From: Cunninghamia lanceolata
Lineage: Eukaryota; Streptophyta; Pinopsida; Cupressales; Cupressaceae
Assembly: GCA_027924645.1 (NCBI GenBank)
Contig: BSBN01000254.1
Span: 10,682,001 to 10,746,000 of the forward strand
Length of the DNA: 64,000 nucleotides
Direction: 5' to 3'
Below the pieces are notes generated by a model. That model ran no database searches. It saw nothing but the letters and a program-made list of their open reading frames with translations, and was not told the origin of the DNA. Below are positions 21,816 to 33,755 of this stretch, piece after piece (within the stretch, counting starts at the first letter, position 1; each line of letters begins with the position of its first letter). Made by a program: the position numbers and the translations under genes.

Positions 21816-22450
21816 ATTTTTTGTGTTGTGTTATGTTGTGTCTATTTGCAAGATTATTTTGTCTTCTTGATCCTTCATGATTTTTATAATATTCTTTTAG
21901 AATACCCTCAAAAAAATCTATTTAGTGACATTGCCTTTGTACTTTTTGTCGAATTTAATGGACCTGCTCAATAACATAGGTTTGGTGAAGATGACCATGA
22001 AGGCAATGGTTTAGGAATTGTTTATCTCAAGGGATAAGATTCATTTAGCTTTAAATACTTATGACAATGATGCATGACCATGGGATAAGGCTGAAATATT
22101 CCCTTTACATGTGTTGGAGTGCTTGGCTGTAGCTAACTGCATTCTTTAGGAGGCAAGGATGACAGTTGTTACAAGCTCGTTGGAATGCCTTGGTAGGGCC
22201 CTTATTATACATAATGGTTTATGTGCCTATTTATTAAGAGGGGAAATGTTGGTTGTATATGTTGTATCTTTTCTTCTGCAAGTGGCAGTTTTCAAGTGAC
22301 ACATCAATGCTCGCCATTAAAAACTTTGTTTTGAGTTTTTTAAAAAATTGCATCTTTTAAATTTTGTTTTTTATATAGACACCTTTATCTAAGGTTCATG
22401 TTAGGGTGCCTTGGCTTAGGGCCATCTAAAATTTTTTGTTGTAAACTCTT
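21816..22450. other. Spacer sequence without recognised content
   Basis: AT-rich. Short frames are present but nothing is recognisable. A short phrase coding FGEDDHEGNGLG near 21975 is not enough to identify a protein. Confidence 0.5.
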
Positions 22451-23210
22451 TTGTTTATTATAATATTATAATATGGGTTATCGATGTAAATTGTAACTAT
22501 TGTCACCTTTTAAATTTTTAATTTATTTGTATTATTTTTTATTAATTATTACCATTAGATAGTTCTAGAAATATCATAATTCAAAATATATGTAAAAATA
22601 TTGTTAATCTAAATCATTCACTCCTTCAAATTTATCTCAATTTTGGAGACTTTATGTACAACATTGGGTGTGCTAAGACTTTGGTCTAGAATTGAACATA
22701 AGTCAAGATCTATGATCATCTCACAGTTGAAATTTATTATAATCTTCTAAGTACATCGATGTAAATTTTAACTATAGTCTTCCTTTTAATTTTTTTTATT
22801 ATATACTATTTCTCTTTAATCTGAATCATTCACTCATTGATTTGTTGACACATGTCTCTATTCCAGAGACTTTATGTACAAATTTAGGTGTGTCAAGACT
22901 TCAACCCAGAATTAAACATAAGTCATTGATCTATGATCATCTAATGATTGAAATTTATTATAAATTTATAATTTTATAAGTACATCGATGTAAATTATAA
23001 TTGTAGTATTCCTTTTAATTTTTTTATTGTATTATCTACTATTTTTTTATATCTAAATTGTGAATTGTTAACTTATTGACACTTGTTTCTATTCTGAATA
23101 CTTTATGTACAAATTTGGGCGTCTTAGAACTTCAACCCAAAATAGAACTTATGTTGTTGATCTATGATCATCCAATGATGTAAATGTAAGTATTTTTTAA
23201 GCTATAAATT
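22451..23210. repeat. ~225-bp tandem repeat at palindrome apex (right, three units)
   Basis: Units are marked by TCGATGTAAA at 22481, 22756 and 22985, and by TTTATGTACA at 22651, 22871 and 23102, giving spacings of about 220-275. Each unit carries TGATCTATGATCATC or a variant. The first unit and part of the second lie on the spacer side, so the arms part company inside the array. Confidence 0.75.
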
Positions 23211-24900
23211 TTCCAAGTAACTTAATTATTATCATTTAGCATTTGATATTTTTGCTAACCAAATTATGATTTTTCAAAAACCCACCTACATATTCGCCAA
23301 TCAATTAATTTTATATTTTTAATATTTATATTATTTTCCACAACTTATTTTGTTTTTTGAATACAACTATAAATCACCAACAAAATTATTTCTTTTTTTC
23401 AAATCTATCTATAATTCACCAACTAAAACCACCAAAGTGGAGAAATTTGAAAAAATTCACTAGTGAAATTATTGTTTCCCCAAAATAGGCATATAGTCAC
23501 CACAAAAATTACTCCCTCTAGCTACAATTCGCCAGGATTTTATAGATATTTTTAGGGGTGTTCCTTAAATTTATCACTGTAGCTAGTTTGGATAATGGGA
23601 TGGAAAATATGAAGACGAAGGGTCAAGCAATTTTTGTATCTACAAGTTTTCAATCACTGAGATGCTTTCTTGATTCTAGAGTTTCGAGCATCATATGGCT
23701 TCTTCACATGTTATGTTCTCTTCATTTGAGCCTTGTACTATGACACCTATATTGATGAGTAACAACACTTATATGAATGTAATTAGAAAGTGATCTAATG
23801 ATGTTGGGGAGGGTACCTTCAATAATGTATTGTGTGTGCCTTCTTTGTCCAATAATTTTCTTTCTATATATCAAATTACTCATGGTGGAATAGTGAGAAA
23901 TGTTGAGTTTACACATGATTCAATGTTTATTACACACTTGGAGAGTAGTGAACGATATTATTGCTATTGGGATGGTTGATGATGCATCTTGATTGTACAC
24001 TTTTTCTCATTTTCCCCTGATGAGAGAGCAGTTCCTTTGACTAGTATTCACACTCTTACATCTAGTACAGATTGTATTTATGAGGAGAATTTTGATCACT
24101 TAAACCTGGGTCTTGTTTCATCCACTCTAGTTCTTGAGACTTGTGCTAAGCTTCCATATCCTCCACAACCTGCTTCATCATAGTTCATTATTCATTCATC
24201 TTCCAGTACTTTAGCTCAATAGGATGTTTATTGTCTTTCAAATTTAGTTTCGTGGAATGAGTACTTGATAGGTATTTTAGATTTATTGTGTGAATCCCAT
24301 CTTGCAAATTTGGAGGACAAACTTGACTATATTCATTTCCTCTTCGATGATAGTTATGGAATAGATATTGTCATACCCTCTTTTTCTTTAGAGATTTTTT
24401 TATCATGAGTTTTCCTATTGTCTTGTATTGTCACACTCTTTGATTAAGCATGGAGTTTCTAATTTTGTGGCATCTATTGATTGTGACATGTGGACACTTA
24501 GCAATTTTCAAAGACATCATCTTTAATAAGACTTCCTCCCTCATCTCTTATGTTTGAGATGGAGTTTCTTCTACATAAACCAATGGGTTTTTTCCTTTCC
24601 AAGGGAGAAATGTTCTTTGTAGGTAGTGGATACTTTTTTGTCTTTATGCATTCACCATTGGCATAGGAGCTACTTCTTTATGAGGGGGATATCTAGTATC
24701 ATTATTTCCCTCTTATGGGGGGATATTGATTGTATATTCATGATGGGTGTAGTCCTTGGGAGTTCTTTGTATTGAGTCCTTCCATCACTCCATCACTTGT
24801 ACATGTTTGTTTACATGTTTTCTCTCTTTTGGAGAGGGTTTTTTTCCTACAGGTTTTTCTCCTTTGCTCCATTTGTGAGAGCTATTTTGTACATGGGTAC
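23211..24900 (+). mobile_element. Decayed copia-type element fragment (right arm)
   Basis: Mirror of 16941-18650, ending abruptly at 24900 where a younger retrotransposon is inserted. The coding relic is at 23660-23975. The 3' part (about 24000-24900) is related to 62130-63050: both carry an ESxxAxLE phrase, a GACATGTGGACAC phrase, a CTCTCTTTTGGAG run and a GGGTAC end. Confidence 0.65.
23660..23975 (+). pseudogene. Copia protease/pre-integrase fragment (right)
   Basis: Shows a disrupted protease motif (DS then, after a shift, EHHMASSH), a following stretch PILMSNNTYMNVI, and the pre-integrase phrase NNFLSIYQITHGG. Frame shifts and a TGA near 23815 break it. The DSG-HM arrangement is characteristic of copia aspartic protease; the rest of pol is absent here. 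Confidence 0.65.
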
Positions 24901-27355
24901 TGTTGGTTTTTCTTCTGAATCAGCATCAGGGTTTGTCAGTTCCTATGCATATGCAGATTCAGCCAACTAATACAGGAGGTTGCATGAGCTACCTCCCCTT
25001 CACTTCTAGTTATGCCACACCAAGGGGGGTATCCCTATAGCTAAAGATGTAACCTTGACTAGCTCAATGATTGAAATATCTAACTTGACAACAACAGGTA
25101 GAATACTCTCATGTATGGACCAAGATCTGCATGACAGATCACAAGGTTGGCAACATTCTTGGACATATGTGTCTGGTTGGGTATGAGAGTATGCAGGGGT
25201 CCTAATCCTACTCCTACAGCTAACAGATGGAGGTGATGAAATTGGTGGACATAATGTCCTGGATGCAAGACAAGGGGTTTTGGCTCATAATTACTGACCC
25301 AGGAGCAGACTGGTGCCTATCTATTGGGTAAGGAGTCAACTAGACGTATACAATAGATGGTTTGCAACTTTCACTCAAGTTTCAGGGGGTTGGACTAATG
25401 CTTGCCTTACAAACATCACCCAAGAATGGGTATCTAACTATCTCTACTTACAGATATCCCTGCTGACATGCAACCTTCCCCATGCTCAACCTAAAACAAT
25501 TTAATCCACTCCTTGAATGGAAGTCAGAGATCAATCATGCAATATAGATATCTATACCCTAGAATCTATGAAACCCTTAGCAACTAGATTCAAAAGAATG
25601 AGATTAACATGCAGCAAATGGAGACAAGCAGATAGACACATGCAATAAGCATTTTTCATATAACATTAACACTAAAACTAAAAATATGTGCAAAATACAC
25701 TCATGCTGCAACACATAAACTCCAAAATAGGATAGAACAACTAGGATCATGCCCTGTTCTTCGTTATTTACACAAAAATGCCTTAGGCCTTTAACAACCC
25801 TAAATGAATAACACAATCTACATTATATAGTAGGAAGGTGCTCAACCTTAACCACCAGGCAAACTCAAAATTTGCTAGATACAATACATCATGAGAAATT
25901 CACACTCAAACATTCAATGCAGCAGGTGGAGGAGGGGATAGAAAGAGGTCTCGAGCCCTGCGCCGCCGCCTGGGGATTCACATCTTCAATCAGATACCAG
26001 ATACGTCCACATCTTTGCCCATACCCTGTAACATCTACCATTAATGGCGCACCAACTCGTGACCTTGGGAAAAACATCATACTATGCATCACAAACCTTT
26101 CCTGCCAAAATACCTCATCCTGATATTTCAAATTATGCAGGATCAAATTATCCCACATGCACCCTGTGGCGACCTCCTCATATCTTTATATACTAAGTCG
26201 TAAGCATATATGATGTTAGTGCTTTTGCTTCCAATGACATCAGCATAAAACCTCATCATCATCCTCTTGCGTGATATCCGGATGCACAAAATATCATCCT
26301 GACGTCAGCAAACCAACTGCTGAGCTCACCCTAATAATTCATATCACCCTGCAGAAAATATCACCCTGCGGGAAAGCCTATCTAGACCTCATCACCTGAT
26401 AAAAATATCACCCTGATGTTTGAATATCATCCTGATGACCACCCTCACCTTCATGTGAAATATGAACCTGATATTCACCCTCATCGACACAAACTGATGC
26501 ATCAGAGGAAGATCCTCCTACTTAGCCGATACCAAATGTTTGGCCGATGAACATCCTGATGACGTCACTGTCATATCCTGCTAACGTCATCAGCATATCT
26601 ACTTATCACACACCTTCTCATATCTGGATGACATCATCGTCATATTTGCAAATGTCAGGGGATCTCCACAAGATGACTAGTGTTAGAAATCTAACCCCCC
26701 CAGATCCTGATGATGTCACCACCATGTCGGCATCAGGATGATATTCGGAAGATAACCAGATATTTGGAAATATCACCCTGATGCACAAAAAATCATGCTA
26801 CACTATAGCTCCACTATAAGATCGGGGTGATATATGAATATGACAGATATTTGAAATGATCACCCCCCACTAGACAATGCATGAAGCTGACAGGCGGATA
26901 TCTCCCTTCGGAAATATCATCATGCAGACAGGCAGAAAAGTAGATATCACCTTGACATAAGAATGATGTCAGCAGCACTGGGTGATAAAGCAAACATGAA
27001 GTGATAGAATAACATCAGGATGATCTTAACTAAGATCACCCAATGTTCAAATATGATGACCCCGATGCAAAACGGTTCATACTTAGAACTTTACAGCAAC
27101 ATCATCAGGATGATCTTAACAAAGATCACTCGATGTTAAAATATCACCTCGGGAGGAAGATCAGGTTGGCAGAAGATATGATGATCCTCGCAAGAAACAA
27201 TACGATGATGACTGGAAACATGATGATGATGACCTCCTCGAAGAAAATATGATGCTGCCACTGAAACATGCTGAGGAGGTCCATGGACTTAGAATCTTTT
27301 TGGATTTTTAGGGAAGGTGCCTGCATGATACCCCAAACATAAATTATTACTGACA
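24901..27355 (-). repeat. 3' LTR of LARD-like element 1
   Basis: 2455 bp. Compared with the 5' LTR it lacks about 170 bases near its plus-strand start (the stretch matching 29830-30020). Contains dense ATATCACCCTGATG-like short repeats (26150-27240), TGACGTCA-type motifs and two long hairpins (27011-27047 and 27108-27137). Confidence 0.9.
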
Positions 27356-27552
27356 TAGGCTCCGTCTGGGGACGCATGCCTCTTGTAGGCATGGCAAGAA
27401 CCTTAGATCTCTAGGATGCAGGCCAGTCCTTATCCATTGGGCAATAGAGTCAAACTTGCACCAACCTGCATCACCAAACACAACTTTAAATATAATCATG
27501 GTGGCCTAGGGCCACCAAAAAGGAAAAACCAAAGTTTTCCTTTGTCAAACAC
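27356..27552. other. 3' untranslated interior of LARD-like element 1
   Basis: Lies between the Gag stop and the 3' LTR (minus-strand reading). No clear polypurine tract is visible beside the LTR at 27356, which is unusual for an element otherwise well preserved. Confidence 0.5.
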
Positions 27553-29319
27553 TTAATTTTCTTTTGATTTCTTCAAATGAAGCCTAAAAGCTTTTAACTG
27601 TCTGCAGCAAGCCCCTTGGCAATTATTTGTGCTGCTGCTCATTTCTTTTTCTTTAACAAATCTACAACTAGCTTCATCAGCATACATTATTATCAATTGT
27701 AGAATGTCATCATCATATGAGTCACTGATGTTTCTTGGAAAAATAACAGACTCACATGAAACAAATGAATCCACATTAGAATTTTGCTCTTCCTCAAAAA
27801 ATAAGAGCTTCTCTATATCAAACATGCAATATTCAAGCACAAGCAACATCTCATAATCAAATTTATCTTGATGAACATACAAATATCCATCATCATCATG
27901 CTCAGCAGTTTTGTCACTAAGGTCCACCTGAAATGTCTCAAGAGAAGGCAGAAATAACTCAGAATGGAGCCCTTCATCAAAACCTTTGTAGTTACCCATG
28001 CAATCAACATTACCCCCAACTGTATGAGCACACACATCTGCAACTTGCCCATTCACCTCTAAATAGTGACCCTGTTTTTCCTCTTCACCAATGCACTGAT
28101 ACCCAAAAGCAAATTTTTCAACCTCTGCATTGTGAAAATGGTCAGAATCTTCAAGGAAACATTCATACTCAGCATCCAAATATATGTCATCATCTGAAAG
28201 GCTCACACATGCATCTGAATGCTGACAATCACTAGCATATTCACTGCCATCCCTTGAATCAATGTTTTATATATTCAGAGTGAAGCTCTGCATATCCACC
28301 TCATATAAATAATCAGGAATAACTAGGATATGCCTATCACTACAGGATGCAACTTCATGTATATCTTTCATTTCATCATTTGAAGAGCATTTTGCATCTG
28401 CGAGCTTTTCTTCTAGAGGCAGACAACAATCTTTGTCCACATCATTATAGGATGTGCCTACATTTTCTACAACATTTTCTTCATGTATCACATTGTGGCT
28501 GCACACATTATTCTAAAATATATTTCCCTCTACACAATCATGTTTTAATGCACATACTGGGAGAGCTGAAATATATTCACTTTGATAACTGCTTTGACAA
28601 CTTGCAGCCATGAAACCTACTGGCATTCCATATTTATCATTGTTTTCTATGTCCATAGCAAATTGGAAAGCCTGGTGAAGGGTAGCTGGTTCTTTATCTC
28701 TTAATAAATAACTCATTTCTTCATCAAATGCAGCCAAATAAATTGTCAAGCACAATGCATTATTGGGTCTCATATATTCATGGATTTGCTTGATCAACTT
28801 AATAAACCTAAGATTAAAGGCTGGAACCAGCTCCTCATCTTCCCTTTGGATATTAATAAAATGTATGATCAATGAGGCCACATCAAACCTTTCACCAAAC
28901 TACCCTAGGAATGCAACTTCTAAATCTATCCATGAAGAAACTGAACAAATAGGCAGGTCTGAAAACCATATCCTAGCATCATCTTCTAATGACTGAACAA
29001 AGAGTCTTATTACTACATCTTCATCCTCTACCTCATAATCTTCTATTAAATTACAAAACCTTTGCAGATGTTTGTTTGCCGATTCAGAATCTGATTCACT
29101 ATATTTTGGCAAACATCTTCTAATTTTATTGGGAATAATATTTGGGTAGCCATATATCCCTGTGAAATCTAGGGCTTTATATCTTTCAATAAAAAATGGT
29201 CTTCTCTGAGAGCATACTGAGGTTTGCTGCTCTAAACTCATTATTTTTTGAAAAGATGGAATACCTGGAAATATGTTGCAACACTGATAGGTTAAATCAA
29301 CAGAGTCGCCACCTCTCAT
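27553..29319 (-). pseudogene. Gypsy-type Gag with acidic tail, LARD-like element 1
   Basis: A single frame of about 589 codons from the ATG at 29319 to 27553, interrupted by three in-frame stops (28900, 28513, 28267) and no frameshift. The N-terminal third has retrotransposon Gag signatures: HLQRFCNL, RLFVQSLEDDARIWFSDLP and, after the first stop, a LHQAFQFAMDIENN phrase. The rest is an acidic, aromatic-rich tail (EEEQNSNVDS, SDSYDDDILQ) with no zinc knuckle and no protease. Gag would form particles using pol from a relative; the tail is unexplained. A short run of nine Cys/Asn/Gln-rich residues precedes the basic C-terminus. Confidence 0.75.
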
Positions 29320-29465
29320 AGAGAGGATAGAATATCAACAAGGCACATGTATTTTTTGGATTCACCACGCCAACAGAGCACCACATGGTTACTTTTTTGA
29401 TCTTGCTGCAACAACTTCACTGGAAACTAGAGTTTTCAGCCCTCAGGTTACTTGACTCTTTCTCT

Positions 29466-29813
29466 CCCCAGTAGAGTCACCATTTTTTTGGTGACTCGGA
29501 TGGGCCACAAATCTATTCTTTTTTTATCAATTCTTCCCCAGTAGAGTCACCAATTTATGTTGGTGACTCAGATGGGCCACAAATTTATCACCAAAGATAA
29601 CTAGATATTGCTTTGACTTCACGTCCCCAGCAGAGTCACCAATTTCTGTTGGTGACTCAGATGGGCCACAAATATATTCTTTTTTCATTAATCATTCCCC
29701 AGTAGAGTCACCAATTTCTGTTGGTGACTCAGATGGGCCACAAATATACTCTCAGAGATGATTAGATAGTACTTTTACTTCACATCCCCAGTGGAGTCGC
29801 CAATTTTTGTTGG
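29466..29813 (-). repeat. Reiterated primer-site hairpin array
   Basis: Five units starting at the CCCC of 29466, 29536, 29635, 29697 and 29786. Each of the first four has CCCCAGTAGAGTCACC (or CAGAGTCACC), a short loop, then TTGGTGACTCNGATGGGCC. GAGTCACCAA and TTGGTGACTC form a perfect 10-bp stem in units 3 and 4. Unit 5 is the actual LTR/primer-site junction. Each unit therefore mimics the LTR end plus primer site. Confidence 0.85.
29785..29802 (-). other. Primer-binding site of LARD-like element 1
   Basis: On the minus strand TGGCGACTCCACTGGGGA, five bases inside the 5' LTR. This resembles primer sites of plant gypsy elements that begin TGGCGACTCC. The tRNA is not assigned. Confidence 0.75.
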
Positions 29814-32441
29814 TTATTTCCCTGACTGGCTACTCATTCCCAGATTTCCCTACAAAGAAGCCATTAATGATCAATAGGATCTCTGGGCCAGGGGCCAACA
29901 ATATAGGAGATAGACTCTATTTTTATATCCTCTTCTTCTTCAGGCTCTACAAAACCTAGGGGGTATTCCCTACTCAACACCCATGAGATATAACTATACA
30001 AAGATTGGGATACTGACACAAAGTAGATTTAGCCAACTAATATAGGCGGTTGCGTGAGCTCCTCCCCTTCACTTCTGGTTCTACCACACCAAGGGGGGTG
30101 TCCCTATAACTAAAGATGTGACTTTGACTTGCTCAATGACTGATAGATTTAACTTGACAACAACAGGTAGAATACTCTCATGTATGGACCAAGATCTACA
30201 TGACAGATCACAAGGTTGGCAACATTCTTGGACATATGTGTCTAGTTGGGTATGAGAGTATGCATGGGGTTCCTAATCCTACTCCTACAACTAATAGGTG
30301 GAGGTGATGAAATGGTTGGACATAATGTCCTGGATGCAAGACAAAGGGTTTTGGCTCATAACTATTGACCAGGAACAGATTGGTGCCTATCCATTGGGCA
30401 AGGAGTCAACTAGACATATACAACAGATGGTTTGCAACTTTCATTCAAGTTTTAGGGGGTTGGACTGATGCTTGCCTTACAAACATCACCCAAGAATGGG
30501 TATCTAACTACCTCTACTTACAGATATCCCTGCTGACATGCAACCTTCCCCATGCTCAACCTAAAACAATTTAATCCACTCCTTGAATGGAAGTTAGAGA
30601 TCAAAAATGTGATACAGAAAACCATACCCCAGAACCTGCGAAACCCTTAGCAACCAAATTCAAAAGTAGGAGAATAACATGTAGCAAAATGAGAGAAGAA
30701 GATAGACACATGTAATAAGCATTTTTCATATAACATTAACACTGAAACTGAAAATATGTGCAAAATACACTCATGCTGCAACACATAAACTCCAAAATGG
30801 GATAGAACAACCAGGATCATGCCCTGTTCTTCGTTATTTACACAAAAATGCCTTAGGCCTTCAACAACCCTGAATGAATAACACAGTCTACATTATATAG
30901 CAGGAAGGTGCTCAGCCTTAACCACCAGGCAAACTCAAAATTTGCCAGATACAGTACATCATGAGAAATTGGCGCTCAAACATTCAATGCAGCAGGTGGA
31001 GGAGGGGACAGAAAGAGGTCTCAAGACCTGCGCCGCCGCCTGGGGATTCACATCTTCAATTAGGTACTAGATACATCCACATCTTTGCCCATACCTTATA
31101 ACATCTGCCATTAATGGCGCACCAAATCGTGGCCTTGGGAAAAACATCATACTGTGCATTGCAAACCTTTCCCGCCAAAATACCTCATCCTAATATTTCA
31201 AATTATGTAGGATCAAATTATCCCACATGCACCCCGTGGTGACCTCCTCATATCTTTATATACTGAGTCATAAGCATATATGATGTCGGTGCTTTTGCTT
31301 CCAACAACATCAGCATAAAACCCCATCATCATCCTCCTGCATGATATCCGGATGTACAAAATATCATCTTGATGTCAGCAAACCACCTATTGAGCTCACC
31401 CCGATAATTCATATCACCCTGATATTAAATATCACCCCGCAGAAAATATCACCCTGTGGGAAAGCATATCCAGACCTCATCACCCAATAAAAATATCACC
31501 CTGATGTTTGAATATCATCCTGATGACCACCCTCACCTTCATGTGAAATATCAACCTGATATTCACCCTCATCGGCACAACCTGATGCATCGGAGGAAGA
31601 TCCTCCTGCTTAGCCGATACCAAATGTTTGGCCGATGAACATCCTGATGATGTCACTGTCATATCCTGCTGACGTCATCAGCATATCTACTTATCGCACA
31701 CCTTCTCATATCTGGATGACATCATCATCATATTTACAAATGTCAGGGGATCTCCACAAGATGACTACTGTTAGAAATCTAACCCCCCGGATCCTGATGA
31801 TGTCACCACCATGTCAGCATCGGGATGATATTCGGAAGATAACCAGATATTTGGAAATATCACCTTGATGCACAAAAAATCATGCTGCACTGTAGCTCCA
31901 CTATAAGATTGAGGTGATATATGAATATGACGGATATTTGAAATGATCACCCCCACTAGACAATGCATGAAGCTGACAGGCGGATATCTCCCTTCGGAAA
32001 TATCATCATGCAGACAGGCAAAAAAGTGGATATCACCCTGACATAAGAATGACGTCAGTAGCACCGGGTGATAAAGCAAACATGAAGTGATAGAATAACA
32101 TCAGGATGATCTTAACTAAGATCACCTGATGTTCAAATATGATGACCTCGATGCAAAACGGGTCATACTTAAAACTTTACAGCAACATCATCAGGATGAT
32201 CTTAACAAAGATCACCCGATGTTAAAATATCACCCTGGGAGAAAGATCATGCTAGCAGAAGATATGATGATCCTCGCAAGAAACAATAGGGTGATGACCG
32301 GAAACATGATGATGACGACCTCCTTGAAGAAAATATGATGCTGCCACTGAAACATGCTGAGGAGGTCCATGGACTTGGAATCTTTTTGGATTTTTAGGGA
32401 ACGTGCCTGCATGATACCCCAAACATAAATTATTACTAACA
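29808..32441 (-). repeat. 5' LTR of LARD-like element 1
   Basis: 2634 bp, the more complete LTR. Begins TGTTGGTTATTTCC on the plus strand, directly beside the primer-binding site, and ends ATTACTAACA. Same short-repeat block at 31230-32340 and hairpins at 32097-32133 and 32184-32223. Confidence 0.9.
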
Positions 32442-33614
32442 AGCACCTAACTTGGCCTTGTAGCTAGGACCCATCCTTCCATATTTGAATCTTTTCATTA
32501 ATTAAATTTCTCCCTAAGTTGCATTGAAGGGGGGGTGTTGCTGTGAACAAAGTATATTACCTACTTCTAGTTCTTTATTAGGTCATATTCACACTTGTCT
32601 AGTTAAATTTACTAAAGACCCTCCAAGGGATAGAAGAGGCCTCAAGAGGGACCTTTCCATACAATTGACATCATTAGTCTATGCAGTCCATATAGATGAT
32701 GTAAGCATGACATTATCATGTGAAGGTAGGTGGCACCTGGGTGGCACATTGGGTGGTGCACAAGCTGAGCACTTTAATCAAAAAACTAAAATTTTATTTA
32801 AATTTGTTTTGTTTTCAATTTTCAAATGTCTTAGACCTAAAATGAATTTCACTCTATATAAATGTTTAAAATTTTATACCCACAAGGGATAAACTATTGC
32901 CCACTTGATCGGGGGTCAACACCAATGGATTAAGGCCCCACCAACCTGGTTACCACTGATTGTGGTTGACAAAACACTACCAAATGGTACGTCACTTATT
33001 CTTAGTTGTCAACACTACTATCACCATCTATGGGGACAAGGGTACAGGGGTCTATGGACCATATACCCTCTAATATTTTTAATTAATTTATATTTCTTCT
33101 ATATTTTTTCAACATGATGTTCAAAATCAAATAATTTCAAATAATTTTTCAAAAGTATAGAAATGTGGAGCCCAGATATAAATTATTATTATTTGCACAT
33201 AGTTGACCATACAGTCATATAAGCGAACAAGGGGGAGAGGGCATTTTTGTGCTTCAGGACCTAGTAGCCAAAATATATCAAATTTTATATTAATCTTCAT
33301 GTCTCAGGCCTCCTAGATGCAATGGTGAGGTTTATTTTATCCTATGATGTCTTTTTTGCAACTTTGTCCACCCAAATCTCATATGGTGAACACCTAAAAA
33401 ACCTTTTTGGACAAATTTTTTTCAAACCCTAGATCTACAAACCCCAAATCTACATTTTCACAGCCTACACAAAACACAAGTATACCTTGAAATGTCTTAA
33501 ATTTTCCATCATTTCCATGGCTCCAAATTTGCATTAGATCTACTCAACACAAAGGTTAAACAAAATGAGGAATCTCACACCTCTCTCAACCACAACAATA
33601 TCTTTGATAACACT
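32442..33614 (-). other. Leader/interior of old LTR element (right)
   Basis: Mirror of 15776-16940. Includes the decayed primer site near 33601-33612. No coding domain was recognised. Confidence 0.5.
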
Positions 33615-33750
33615 TGCTAGGAAATTACAAGTTGATCAAACCATTTCTTGCATAACCCTATGAGAGAAAATGAAGCATACAATCTTATAAAATAACAATA
33701 ATGTAAAGATCAAAAACATATCACAAGTTAACACAAGATATACTTGGTAA
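33615..33750 (-). repeat. Inner end of the old split LTR (right arm)
   Basis: Mirror of 15640-15775. Starts TGCTAGGAAATTAC on the plus strand. Its other part is 41870-44100. Confidence 0.6.
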
Positions 33751-33755
33751 AAACC

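Larger units (their letters stand above)
24901..32441 (-). mobile_element. Long-LTR, gag-only retrotransposon (LARD-like) in right arm
   Basis: A 7541-bp element on the minus strand: 3' LTR 24901-27355, interior 27356-29807, 5' LTR 29808-32441. Ends are TGTTGG and TAACA. The host sequence at the insertion point is intact in the left arm (16941-16947), giving a direct empty-site comparison; target copies are GGTAC (24896-24900) and AGCAC (32442-32446), two bases changed. The interior encodes a gypsy-type Gag plus an acidic tail but no pol. Over a 224-base LTR stretch (25311-25534 against 30381-30604) I counted 9 differences, all transitions. Confidence 0.9.

Noticed and set aside
23240..23540. 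Possible MITE with recurring ATTCGCCA/AATTCACCAA phrases
   Set aside because: No matching terminal inverted repeats or target duplication could be defined; it may be a degenerate short repeat.
25960..25985. GC-rich GCGCCGCCGCCTGGGG patch as a CpG island or gene start
   Set aside because: Lies within both copies of the LTR (also near 31030) and is simply LTR sequence.
29466..29813. CRISPR-like spaced repeats
   Set aside because: Unit spacing is irregular (62-99 bases), units match the element's own primer site, and the host is a plant.
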